DNA of 21,656 nucleotides. Origin: JALHST01 sp038316335 (GTDB lineage Bacteria; Bacteroidota; Bacteroidia; Flavobacteriales; Flavobacteriaceae). The notes beneath the pieces are model-generated. The model was not told where the DNA came from. It worked only from the letters and a program-made list of their open reading frames with translations, and made no database searches. The stretch's first letter is position 1. The number at the start of each line of letters is the position of its first letter. The stretch is taken from assembly GCA_038316335.1 (NCBI GenBank), contig JBBQAM010000063.1:1-21656 (forward strand), written 5' to 3'. Shown here one piece after another: positions 15,949 to 21,656 of this stretch. The position numbers and the translations under genes were made by a program.

Positions 15949-17043
15949 ATGAAAAAACCAAGATTGATCGTTTTCGCCATACTCGTCTTATTTCTAAAAG
16001 GTGGCTATTCCCAAGAGTCTGGGAACACCAAGGTAATCCTTATTACTTTGGATGGCTTCCGCTGGCAAGAACTCTTTACAGGGGCCGACCCGCAGCTGAT
16101 TGCCAATAGCACCTATGTTAATGACACAACCGATTTGAAAGAACGCTTTTGGAAAGAAAATCCAAAGGACCGTCGGGAAGCCCTTTTGCCTTTTATTTGG
16201 CAGGAAGTTTCGAAAATGGGCCAAATACATGGCAATCGGAATTTAGGCAGCAAGGTAGATTTAACGAATGCGATGTGGTTTTCCTATCCTGGCTATAACG
16301 AAATTTTGACAGGGAAGGCCGATGACGCCCGCATTACGAGTAATGATAAAATACCCAATCCCAATACCACTATTTTGGAAATCGCGAATACGACACAAAA
16401 ATATAAAGGCAAAGTAGCTGCCTTTGGTAGTTGGGATGTGTTTCCATTTATCATCAATGAAACGCGGTCGGGAGTTCCGGTAAATGCCGGATTTGACCTT
16501 GCCTCGGGAAATGATCTGACAGAAAAGGAGCAATTCCTGAATGCGTTGCAGCCCAAGGTGCCAAGTCCGTGGGGCTCGGTTCGCCTGGATGCCTTTACCC
16601 AGAATTATGCCTTGGAGTATCTTAAAAGAAAGCATCCTGAGGTGGTCTATATTTCGTACGGGGAAACCGATGATTTTGCCCATGATGGTGACTATGAGGC
16701 CTATCTTAAATCGGCACATACGACCGATTCCTTTATCAAGGAACTCTGGGAATTTACGCAATCGGATGCTTTATATAAAAATAATACCCTTTTTATAATC
16801 ACGACCGACCATGGGCGCGGTACTTTGCCACTTGATGCCTGGAGAAACCACGGTAGTGATGTAAACGGTGCCGGGGGCACCTGGCTGATCGCTTTTGGTA
16901 AAGGGGTAAAGGCAAGTGGGGAAGCCTCAAATAAGGAACAACTCTTCACAGACCAGATCGCCCCGACCCTCTTAAATGCGCTGGAACTTCAGCAGGATAT
17001 GGAAAAAATGAAGGGGAAGCCGCTTGATTTTAAATTTAATTGA
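15949..17043 (+). CDS. Secreted alkaline-phosphatase-superfamily hydrolase
   Basis: This 364-residue protein with a signal peptide (about residues 1-21, ending GGYSQ) belongs to the sulfatase/nucleotide-pyrophosphatase branch of the alkaline phosphatase superfamily. Conserved positions are D35 in LITLDGFRW, a probable serine nucleophile S112 in WFSYPGYNE, D241/D242 and H245 in ETDDFAHDGD, D287/H288 in TTDHGRG, and H301 in NHGS. It is compact, without the accessory domains of the first phosphodiesterase. As the last gene of the operon, 37 nt after the PbfA-type gene, it is probably a periplasmic partner that finishes removal of the ester group. Whether it is a phosphomonoesterase, diesterase or phosphonate monoester hydrolase cannot be told from the motifs alone. 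Confidence 0.85.
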   Translation: MKKPRLIVFAILVLFLKGGYSQESGNTKVILITLDGFRWQELFTGADPQLIANSTYVNDTTDLKERFWKENPKDRREALLPFIWQEVSKMGQIHGNRNLGSKVDLTNAMWFSYPGYNEILTGKADDARITSNDKIPNPNTTILEIANTTQKYKGKVAAFGSWDVFPFIINETRSGVPVNAGFDLASGNDLTEKEQFLNALQPKVPSPWGSVRLDAFTQNYALEYLKRKHPEVVYISYGETDDFAHDGDYEAYLKSAHTTDSFIKELWEFTQSDALYKNNTLFIITTDHGRGTLPLDAWRNHGSDVNGAGGTWLIAFGKGVKASGEASNKEQLFTDQIAPTLLNALELQQDMEKMKGKPLDFKFN

Positions 17044-17152
17044 ATCCCCGAATTTTGTAATGTTTTCTTGATGCTGAATTAACCTAGGAACCTCTTCAAA
17101 GCACGAATTTTACACCAAATAAGTTTAGTTTGAGTTAGTTTGAGTTGTTAGT

Positions 17153-17187
17153 AAAACCGGTGCGGGCCCACGCACCGGTTTTTTTTT
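17153..17187 (+). terminator. Strong intrinsic terminator of the SusCD phosphonate operon
   Basis: A perfect 12-bp stem (AAAACCGGTGCG, 6-nt loop GGCCCA, CGCACCGGTTTT) runs directly into a nine-residue T tract, 109 nt after the last stop codon of the operon. This is a textbook rho-independent terminator on the plus strand. Confidence 0.93.
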
Positions 17188-17322
17188 GGTCGCATTGTCT
17201 TCTTTGCAGATATCCTCAAAAGTGTCCACTACCTAGGGATCAATTTTATACGAAATATGCTTCTTTGCTTTATATTCAACGAAATGAAGGAAGTTCGATA
17301 TCGGGAGGGAGCACTTCCCGAT

Positions 17323-17344
17323 TCGAACATCTTGAAAGTGGAAA
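17323..17344 (+). repeat. 22-bp direct repeat, copy 1
   Basis: The 22 bases starting TCGAACATCTTGAAAGTGG are identical to 17611-17632. Both copies are preceded by a CCCG-containing block, so the similarity extends slightly leftward. Function unknown. Confidence 0.7.
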
Positions 17345-17477
17345 TCTTGTATTGTCAGGATTAATATTTTAGTTGACCTCTAGAATGAATCAATGGTATC
17401 CTTTCTCGGCAGCAAAAGAGACTAGCTCCGTAAGGAATCGCTGAAGCCTTGGAAGCGATTTAGGGGCTGGGCTCTGG

Positions 17478-17498
17478 TTTTAATGCGCCGCATTAAAA
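17478..17498. repeat. Perfect 9-bp hairpin
   Basis: TTTTAATGC and GCATTAAAA are exact inverted copies around a GCC loop. There is no T tract after it on either strand that would make it a standard terminator. Confidence 0.6.
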
Positions 17499-17533
17499 TT
17501 GCCTCTCGAGAAAGTGCCTTTTTCTTTGTTTCG

Positions 17534-17557
17534 TTTCTTTTGGGCAAGCAAAAGAAA
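17534..17557. repeat. Perfect 9-bp hairpin
   Basis: TTTCTTTTG and CAAAAGAAA are exact inverted copies around a 6-nt GGCAAG loop. The TTTCTTTTG / CAAAAGAAA theme returns in the larger inverted repeat at 17652-17709, so the two probably share an origin. Confidence 0.6.
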
Positions 17558-17610
17558 TGAAAAATGCCTTATTAGAGAGGGAATTGCCTCCTACGTCGGC
17601 GAGTCCCCGC

Positions 17611-17632
17611 TCGAACATCTTGAAAGTGGAAA
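17611..17632 (+). repeat. 22-bp direct repeat, copy 2
   Basis: Identical to 17323-17344, 288 bp downstream. It lies in the hairpin-rich stretch left of the integrated element. Confidence 0.7.
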
Positions 17633-17651
17633 AGACACCATTACATGGTGG

Positions 17652-17709
17652 TTTTTCTTTTGCAGGGCTTTCGCTCAAAGTACCTTTGGCTCAATCTGCA
17701 AAAGAAAAA
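17652..17709. repeat. 14-bp perfect inverted repeat with nested hairpin
   Basis: TTTTTCTTTTGCAG (17652-17665) and CTGCAAAAGAAAAA (17696-17709) are exact reverse complements, 30 nt apart. Between them lies CAAAG-TAC-CTTTG, a nested small hairpin. The right arm merges with the A tract that serves as the T tract of the minus-strand terminator at 17705-17729. Confidence 0.65.
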
Positions 17710-17729
17710 AACCAAAGCAAACGCTTTGG
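17705..17729 (-). terminator. Minus-strand intrinsic terminator next to the tRNA fragment
   Basis: CCAAAGC (17712-17718) and GCTTTGG (17723-17729) form a perfect 7-bp stem with a 4-nt loop, followed on the minus strand by seven T residues. It lies 15 nt beyond the 3' end of the tRNA fragment and has the right orientation to have terminated the original minus-strand tRNA gene. Some plus-strand activity is possible because CTTTT follows on that side. Confidence 0.7.
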
Positions 17730-17743
17730 CTTTTCCACTCATC

Positions 17744-17765
17744 TGTACTCGAGGCGGGACTTGAA
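17744..17765 (-). other. tRNA 3'-end fragment, probable attachment site (attL) of the integrated element
   Basis: The minus strand reads TTCAAGTCCCGCCTCGAGT then ACA. This matches the 3' part of a tRNA: a T-loop (TTCAAGT), the 3' side of the T-stem (CCCGC), the 3' acceptor strand (CTCGAGT), a discriminator A and CA. The bases that should form the 5' side of the T-stem are not complementary, so the tRNA-like identity begins abruptly at the T-loop, as expected for an integrase crossover within a tRNA gene. U at position 72 with A73 resembles leucine tRNAs, which is a guess. Geometry fits: the 3' fragment and its terminator stay on the left, and the intact tRNA should lie at the far right end of the element. 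Confidence 0.55.
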
Positions 17766-17898
17766 TGTTTCAATATTAACAGCTATAAAAATTAGTTAAA
17801 ATACAGGTAAAAACCTTAAAAAATCAAAATATATTATTGTTTTATGGAATTATTGTTCTTTAATGAATTTGATTTAATTTGAATGCCTTTTTATAATT

Positions 17899-17931
17899 AT
17901 GGGGAATATGCGGGGAAAGATGTGGGGAAAG
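17899..17931 (+). repeat. Iterons upstream of the integrase gene
   Basis: Two adjacent 12-bp units, ATGCGGGGAAAG (17908-17919) and ATGTGGGGAAAG (17920-17931), differ by one base and are preceded by a shortened unit ATGGGGAAT (17899-17907). They lie 33-65 nt before the integrase start codon and 130-190 bp from the presumed att core. They are good candidates for arm-type integrase sites or for a regulator-binding array. Confidence 0.6.
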
Positions 17932-17963
17932 ATATATCTTTGAGTTATTAAACAATAACCAAT

Positions 17964-19316
17964 ATGGCGACCATTAATTTTCTAGTCAAAGGATCCGACA
18001 ATCCCGCAACCATTTATTTACGCTTCAAACATGGTAGGGATCATGATTATACCAAGAGTACAGGCTACCTTATTGACCCCAAGGATTGGAGCACAAAAAC
18101 AAAGCGACCTAAACAAGGTAATGATATAGATTTAAATAACCTTGCCACTAACTTAGCCAATCTCTCCAATTCGATTATTAAGTGTTTCAACAATACACCC
18201 AAAGATGAGGTTTCCGGGGATTGGATTCAAACTCAAATAGGCGTAGTAAAAGGAGACATTAAGCCTGACCAAAAAAGAAGCGACCTCCTAACGGACTGCA
18301 TACAATATATAATCGCTACGGCCAATATCAGGGAAAACAACCAAAAAAGCTTAGGGTTATCAAAGAGCCGTATCAACTCCTATAAAAACTTATTGAAAAT
18401 CATAAGAACGTACCAAGGGAATAAAAAGCCTTTTCGGACCGTTGATATAAATATAAGTTTTGGCAAGGATTTTTTAAACTGGATGATTATCACAAAGAAC
18501 TATTCTGAAAGTTACGCCCGTAAAAAAATAGATGATCTGAAAACAGTTTGTAGGGATGCAGAATCCGATGGATTAGGAACTAGTCCACAACTTAACAAAG
18601 TAAAAGGAGGAAAGCCAGCAAACGACCAAATACTATTTTTAAACCCCTTGGAACTTAAGAAAATAGAAGACGCTAATCTTATAGGGGAAGCGTTGCAAAA
18701 CGCCCGTAAATGGCTATTGTTAGGGTGCAATATCGGTCAGCGTGGCGGTGATCTATTGTGTATAAATAAAAACAATTTTGTTTCAAGGAATGGTCTGGAA
18801 GTTTTGGAACTGACTCAACAAAAGACGGGCAAGCGTGTAACCATACCAATACTTGATGAAACCAAAGAAATACTAAAGGATGGGTTGCCCCGGCCTATTG
18901 CAATACAGAATTTCAACAACTACATAAAGGATATTTGCAGGATAGCTGGAATAGATGAGGTCATCGAGGGCAGTAAAATAACAATGCTTGACAAGAAAGG
19001 AATAGAAATACCAAAGGACAGCAACGGTAATTATTTAGAAAAAGGAGTAAAGAGAAAGATAAAGGGAGAGTTTCCCAAACATGAACTTATGACAAGCCAT
19101 GTTTGTAGGCGTTCCTTTGCATCCAATCTATACGGGGTATTGCCCACCCCTTTGATTATACAGATAACGCAACACTCAACTGAAAAGATGTTTTTACATT
19201 ATATTGGAAAGAACTCTTTAGACTACGCCCAACAAATTGCAGATTTTTACGAATTACAAAAATTAAAAAAAACTAAAGAACCCCAATTGAACCTTATCAA
19301 AAATGAATATAACTAA
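17964..19316 (+). CDS. Tyrosine recombinase / integrase of the element
   Basis: This 450-residue Bacteroidota-type phage/transposon integrase has an N-terminal arm-binding domain (about 1-95, with IYLRFKHGRDHDYTKSTGY and DPKDWS), a SAM-like core-binding domain (about 105-215) and a catalytic domain (about 225-425). The catalytic set is complete: R260 (IGQRGGDLL), K287 (QQKTGKRV), H379 and R382 (SHVCRRSFA), H404 (TQHSTEK) and the tyrosine nucleophile Y413 (LHYIGK). A loop around 333-370 (GSKITMLDKKGIE...KRKIKGEF) lengthens the domain as in many Bacteroidota integrases. It should insert and excise the element at the tRNA 3' end about 200 bp upstream. ATG at 17964 follows the iteron region directly. 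Confidence 0.93.
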   Translation: MATINFLVKGSDNPATIYLRFKHGRDHDYTKSTGYLIDPKDWSTKTKRPKQGNDIDLNNLATNLANLSNSIIKCFNNTPKDEVSGDWIQTQIGVVKGDIKPDQKRSDLLTDCIQYIIATANIRENNQKSLGLSKSRINSYKNLLKIIRTYQGNKKPFRTVDINISFGKDFLNWMIITKNYSESYARKKIDDLKTVCRDAESDGLGTSPQLNKVKGGKPANDQILFLNPLELKKIEDANLIGEALQNARKWLLLGCNIGQRGGDLLCINKNNFVSRNGLEVLELTQQKTGKRVTIPILDETKEILKDGLPRPIAIQNFNNYIKDICRIAGIDEVIEGSKITMLDKKGIEIPKDSNGNYLEKGVKRKIKGEFPKHELMTSHVCRRSFASNLYGVLPTPLIIQITQHSTEKMFLHYIGKNSLDYAQQIADFYELQKLKKTKEPQLNLIKNEYN

Positions 19317-19350
19317 AGCCCTTTATATTTTGACTTAAATTAAAAAAAGT

Positions 19351-19581
19351 AAATTCAAGCCGATAATTAATGACCTACTAACATAGGCCAAGGAAAAAAG
19401 TGTTTACTATGCAATCATCTTGGCCAAACCGGAATTTAAGAACCTGGACGAAGTAAAACCGCAACATAAAGCGTTTTATGATTTTTGCGATGCCGTAGAC
19501 GAGTTTTTATTCGTCAGTCAAATATTTAAAAGTATTCCTAATAGATTTCAGAACAAGAACAAATATGACCCAAGACCCTAA
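19351..19581 (+). pseudogene. Broken short ORF after the integrase gene
   Basis: One reading frame looks protein-coding across an internal TAG (19384-19386). The codons before it give KFKPIINDLLT and those after it give AKEKSVYYAIILAKPEFKN, then DEVKPQHKAFYDFCDAVDEF and a tail ending KYDPRP at the TAA of 19579-19581. There is no ATG in frame; a TTG at 19420 could start a 53-residue product. I read it as the decayed remains of a small gene of unknown function, whose end overlaps the next start codon by 17 nt. It could also be a short functional gene with a TTG start. Confidence 0.4.
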
Positions 19582-20428
19582 ATATATAATAACTGCCTTA
19601 GAATCCAGTAATGAAAACCGACCGCATGAATTAAAGCAGTTTCAATGGCATTTTGAAACAGAAAAATATTTATCAATAAATAAAAGTAAATGTTATTCCC
19701 CTGAAATCTCATTTATACTAACAACAAAGAGACTGGCCGTATATAATCAAGCATCCAAGCAGAACGAAAATATCAACGGTACGGACTTTATTGAAACCTA
19801 CGAAAAGGCTTTTGAAGATGGCGTTAATGAGTTTAATAAAAATTATGGCATTACTCCCAATACACTTTACGGGGATAATGCAAAATTTTATGTTCAGGAT
19901 CTACACATGAACTATGCCCACAAACTTATTGATGGAATTTATGATGGATGGCGCTTTGTACAAGCTAGCTATCCTATAATGATAAACCATCAAATAATAA
20001 ATAAATATGGGTTCTACGCAGGGATGGTTTCAAGTTTATCAGAAATAATTAACAGCTACCCCATTCTTTTTAAAACATTTGAAGAGTGCCAGCATGAGCC
20101 AATGGAGCAGATAAGCAACAAACAAAAAAACCACCTTGATTTCGACCCTAACCTATGGAATAACCATTGTTATGGATTGTTCAAATACCTATATGAGAAC
20201 TACTACAAAGGGACTAAAAGACAATTAACAAATATTTGGTTTTATTTACGGTATCATGCACCTAAGGAATATACTTTTAACGCCACTAAAGACCAGTATG
20301 AAGATTTCATAAGTCGGTGTTATGGTATAGATATAACCAATTGGGATAAAGCCCCAACAAAATTCGAAGAGAAAGATTGTCCTACAATGAACGATCATAG
20401 GATAAACTATGAAGATTCTTTGAAATAA
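19565..20428 (+). CDS. Hypothetical protein of the integrative element
   Basis: I do not recognise this 287-residue protein. It has no signal peptide or membrane segment, is rich in Asn, Tyr and Lys, and appears mostly helical, with aromatic-rich stretches (YDGWRFVQASYPIMINHQII around 127-146; LTNIWFYLRYHAPKEYTFN in the C-terminal third). No nucleotide-binding or metal motif is evident. It sits between the integrase and the excisionase-like gene, a position that in Bacteroidota islands often holds element-specific or cargo genes, including anti-phage functions. That is suggestive only. The preceding broken ORF overlaps its first codons, so it may once have been translationally coupled to it. 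Confidence 0.75.
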   Translation: MTQDPKYIITALESSNENRPHELKQFQWHFETEKYLSINKSKCYSPEISFILTTKRLAVYNQASKQNENINGTDFIETYEKAFEDGVNEFNKNYGITPNTLYGDNAKFYVQDLHMNYAHKLIDGIYDGWRFVQASYPIMINHQIINKYGFYAGMVSSLSEIINSYPILFKTFEECQHEPMEQISNKQKNHLDFDPNLWNNHCYGLFKYLYENYYKGTKRQLTNIWFYLRYHAPKEYTFNATKDQYEDFISRCYGIDITNWDKAPTKFEEKDCPTMNDHRINYEDSLK

Positions 20429-20429
20429 A

Positions 20430-20460
20430 TTAAAAAACACCTAAAAAACACGTAAAACAC
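20430..20460 (+). repeat. Short tandem repeats upstream of the excisionase-like gene
   Basis: Three adjacent units, TTAAAAAACAC, CTAAAAAACAC and GTAAAACAC, directly follow the stop codon of the hypothetical gene and precede the HTH gene by 70 nt. A CCTCTTTT motif then appears twice between 20461 and 20495. The A-rich tandem layout fits a binding array for a small DNA-binding protein, possibly autoregulation by the HTH product. Confidence 0.5.
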
Positions 20461-20529
20461 ATTTTTCGCCTCTTTTTTCACCCCTCTTTTCGGATTTAAT
20501 ATTGTCACGTAATTTAAAAACCACATTAC

Positions 20530-20814
20530 ATGACAAATTCAATTTTAATCCAAGACTTGACCCACGAGGGGTTAGGCAAACTTTTCGATGAGAAGCTACA
20601 ACATCGATTAGAGCAATTCCGAAAAGACCTCGACGGTCAAAATACAAGCAACGATCTGTTGACCCGTGATGAGGCTTGCCGATTCCTTAAAATAGATTCA
20701 TCTACTTTATGGCATTGGACTAACAAGGGCAAGGTAATGGCCTATGGGATTGGATCACGAAGGTATTACAAGCGTTCCGAACTTCTTGAATGTTTAACTC
20801 CCTTAAAAAAATAA
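20530..20814 (+). CDS. Helix-turn-helix (excisionase/MerR-like) DNA-binding protein
   Basis: This 94-residue protein has a short helical N-terminus (residues 1-40, possibly a coiled coil: EKLQHRLEQFRKDLDG) and a winged-helix HTH_17-type domain (about 43-90). The domain shows LLTRDEACRFLKID, STLWHWTNKGKVMAYG and the final RRYYKRSELLECL, which is the standard layout of Bacteroidota excisionase-family proteins. It probably bends DNA at the attachment site to direct excision or regulates the replication gene that starts 6 nt after its stop. Size and position between integrase and primase support this. Confidence 0.85.
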   Translation: MTNSILIQDLTHEGLGKLFDEKLQHRLEQFRKDLDGQNTSNDLLTRDEACRFLKIDSSTLWHWTNKGKVMAYGIGSRRYYKRSELLECLTPLKK

Positions 20815-20820
20815 AAGGCC

Positions 20821-21656
20821 ATGAGTTCACAAAGAAATCAAAGCCTTAAACCGTTGGAGATCGGTAAGGGCGAAGTTAAGGATAAAAAGGCTTACGCTAT
20901 AGACGGAGTTAGAAAATTGGCCGCAGATATTCAGAATGAAGTGTCAGTTATCCCAAACGAACAGTTTTGGAGGATCAAACGTAATGCGAAAAACCCTGAA
21001 AAGTACGTTTTATTACCGGATCTCTTAGGATTTACGGACTACCTTAAAAACTTGGGGGTTTGTTTTGAAAAAAAAACCAATACACTGGTAAGGCACAAAT
21101 GTGGTATTGTTACACCTATTGAAATTTCAGACCTGAAACGCATTGTACAGAAGGATATTATGACCTTCCCGGAGATACTAGGTGACGATATATCGAGGGA
21201 TGAAATTCTTTCGATGCTTCTTTCAAATGAAGCTCGATTTTTTAAAGAGAAGGGAGTAATAGAGTTTCTTCCTTTAAAGGATTTTGATTGGATGCGTGAT
21301 ACCAAGGATAAAGCTTTTGTTTGCTTTAATAATGGGGTTGTGGTAGTTACGGCTGATAGCATAGAGTTAGAACCTTACGATTCATTTGATAACCAATTCG
21401 TTTGGGATTCCCAAGTAATAGAGCATGAATATATGCAAGTTGACCCGATAGGATCTGACTGGGCGGATTTTCTGTACAAGGCCGCCGGGAATATGCCCGA
21501 ACTTGTAGAAAATCTAAATAACTCTTTAGGGTACTTACTCCATGGCTACAAAGATCCAGCTAGGGCATTTATAGTCATATTCGGGGAGAGTATAGAGAAT
21601 AGTGATTTAGGAGGTGGAGCGGGGAAAGGTTTAACTTCCACGGCATTATCCAAGCT
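20821..21656 (+). CDS. Primase/D5-like helicase of the element (5' part, runs off the window)
   Basis: An open frame starts at the ATG of 20821, 6 nt after the HTH gene, and continues for 278 codons to the window end. The N-terminal 240 residues resemble the D5-N-like region of phage and plasmid primase-helicases: LLHGYKDPARAFIVIFGES precedes the ATP site. The GGGAGKGL loop (residues 264-271) is a P-loop of the GGxGKG type seen in Bacteroidota DUF5906-like helicases, where the residue after Lys is Gly instead of Ser/Thr. It should unwind and prime DNA for replication of the excised element. The C-terminal helicase half lies outside the window. Confidence 0.75.
   Translation, partial: MSSQRNQSLKPLEIGKGEVKDKKAYAIDGVRKLAADIQNEVSVIPNEQFWRIKRNAKNPEKYVLLPDLLGFTDYLKNLGVCFEKKTNTLVRHKCGIVTPIEISDLKRIVQKDIMTFPEILGDDISRDEILSMLLSNEARFFKEKGVIEFLPLKDFDWMRDTKDKAFVCFNNGVVVVTADSIELEPYDSFDNQFVWDSQVIEHEYMQVDPIGSDWADFLYKAAGNMPELVENLNNSLGYLLHGYKDPARAFIVIFGESIENSDLGGGAGKGLTSTALSK

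Larger units (their letters stand above)
17188..17704. other. Non-coding, hairpin-rich stretch between operon terminator and integrated element
   Basis: No convincing gene is found here; the open frames have unlikely protein sequences and run across palindromes into a tRNA fragment. The stretch holds three clear inverted repeats and one direct repeat (entered separately), plus a weaker AATCGCT/AGCGATT pair in the 17430-17460 region. It reads as accumulated short palindromic repeats of the host chromosome rather than as a decayed gene. Confidence 0.5.
17744..21656 (+). mobile_element. Integrative element (left part), inserted at a tRNA 3' end
   Basis: From the tRNA 3' fragment rightward the window carries a tyrosine integrase, a broken ORF, a hypothetical gene, an excisionase-like HTH protein and a primase/helicase, all on the plus strand, in the usual order for Bacteroidota tRNA-targeted islands or ICEs. 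The DNA is visibly more AT-rich and uses more AAA/ATA codons than the phosphonate genes. No conjugation or phage structural genes are visible before the window ends, so whether it is an ICE, a mobilisable island or a satellite remains open. Confidence 0.7.

Noticed and set aside
17311..17330. Possible second tRNA 3' fragment on the minus strand (TTCGAAT context)
   Set aside because: Only the T-loop-like heptamer fits; the following bases do not make a T-stem or acceptor strand.
17499..17799. Overlapping plus-strand ORFs ending in SRRDLN-type sequence
   Set aside because: They cross perfect hairpins and end by translating the antisense of a tRNA 3' end, a well-known source of false proteins.
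17899..17931. CRISPR-like repeat array
   Set aside because: The units are adjacent 12-mers with no spacers, and no cas genes are in the window; iterons are the better reading.

Overview
The window looks like the chromosome of a marine-type Flavobacteriaceae/Bacteroidota bacterium. The reasons are a SusC/SusD pair with a TonB-linked carboxypeptidase-like N-terminal domain, a DUF5690 membrane protein, a Bacteroidota-type tyrosine recombinase with a long arm-binding domain, and a minus-strand promoter box matching the Bacteroidetes TAnnTTTG -7 element. The species cannot be named from the sequence alone.

Left accessory region (1-2760). Two minus-strand genes, an exported agmatine-deiminase-family lipoprotein and an unrecognised membrane-anchored protein, each sit between their own pair of complementary core sequences. 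They are separated by a 115-bp imperfect palindrome. The C-terminal remnant of a tyrosine recombinase lies directly beside them. The layout follows integron cassette logic, but the core sequences are not the canonical integron ones.

Central region (2790-17190): an organophosphonate utilisation locus. The first unit is a DUF5690 multi-pass membrane protein, a TIGR03364-type FAD-dependent oxidoreductase and a phosphonatase-like HAD hydrolase. A convergent XRE-cupin regulator follows. The second unit is a six-gene operon: SusC, SusD, a surface lipoprotein phosphodiesterase carrying chitobiase-C-like and PA14-like domains, a secreted metallo-beta-lactamase-fold hydrolase, a PbfA-type class III PLP enzyme, and a second secreted alkaline-phosphatase-superfamily enzyme. 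It ends at a strong intrinsic terminator. The proposed scheme is that extracytoplasmic esterases release aminoethylphosphonate-type head groups from a phosphonolipid or phosphonoglycan, SusCD takes ligands across the outer membrane, and DUF5690 may cross the inner membrane. The FAD oxidase (from AEP or N-methyl-AEP) and the PbfA lyase (from 1-hydroxy-AEP) both yield phosphonoacetaldehyde, which the HAD enzyme splits to acetaldehyde and phosphate. No PhnW transaminase, C-P lyase or ABC phosphonate transporter is present in the window.

Right region (17190-21656). About 550 bp of hairpin-rich non-coding DNA leads to a tRNA 3'-end fragment with its own terminator, read as the left attachment site of an integrative element. 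The element then carries iterons, a tyrosine integrase, a broken ORF, a hypothetical gene, an excisionase-like HTH protein and a primase/helicase that runs off the window.
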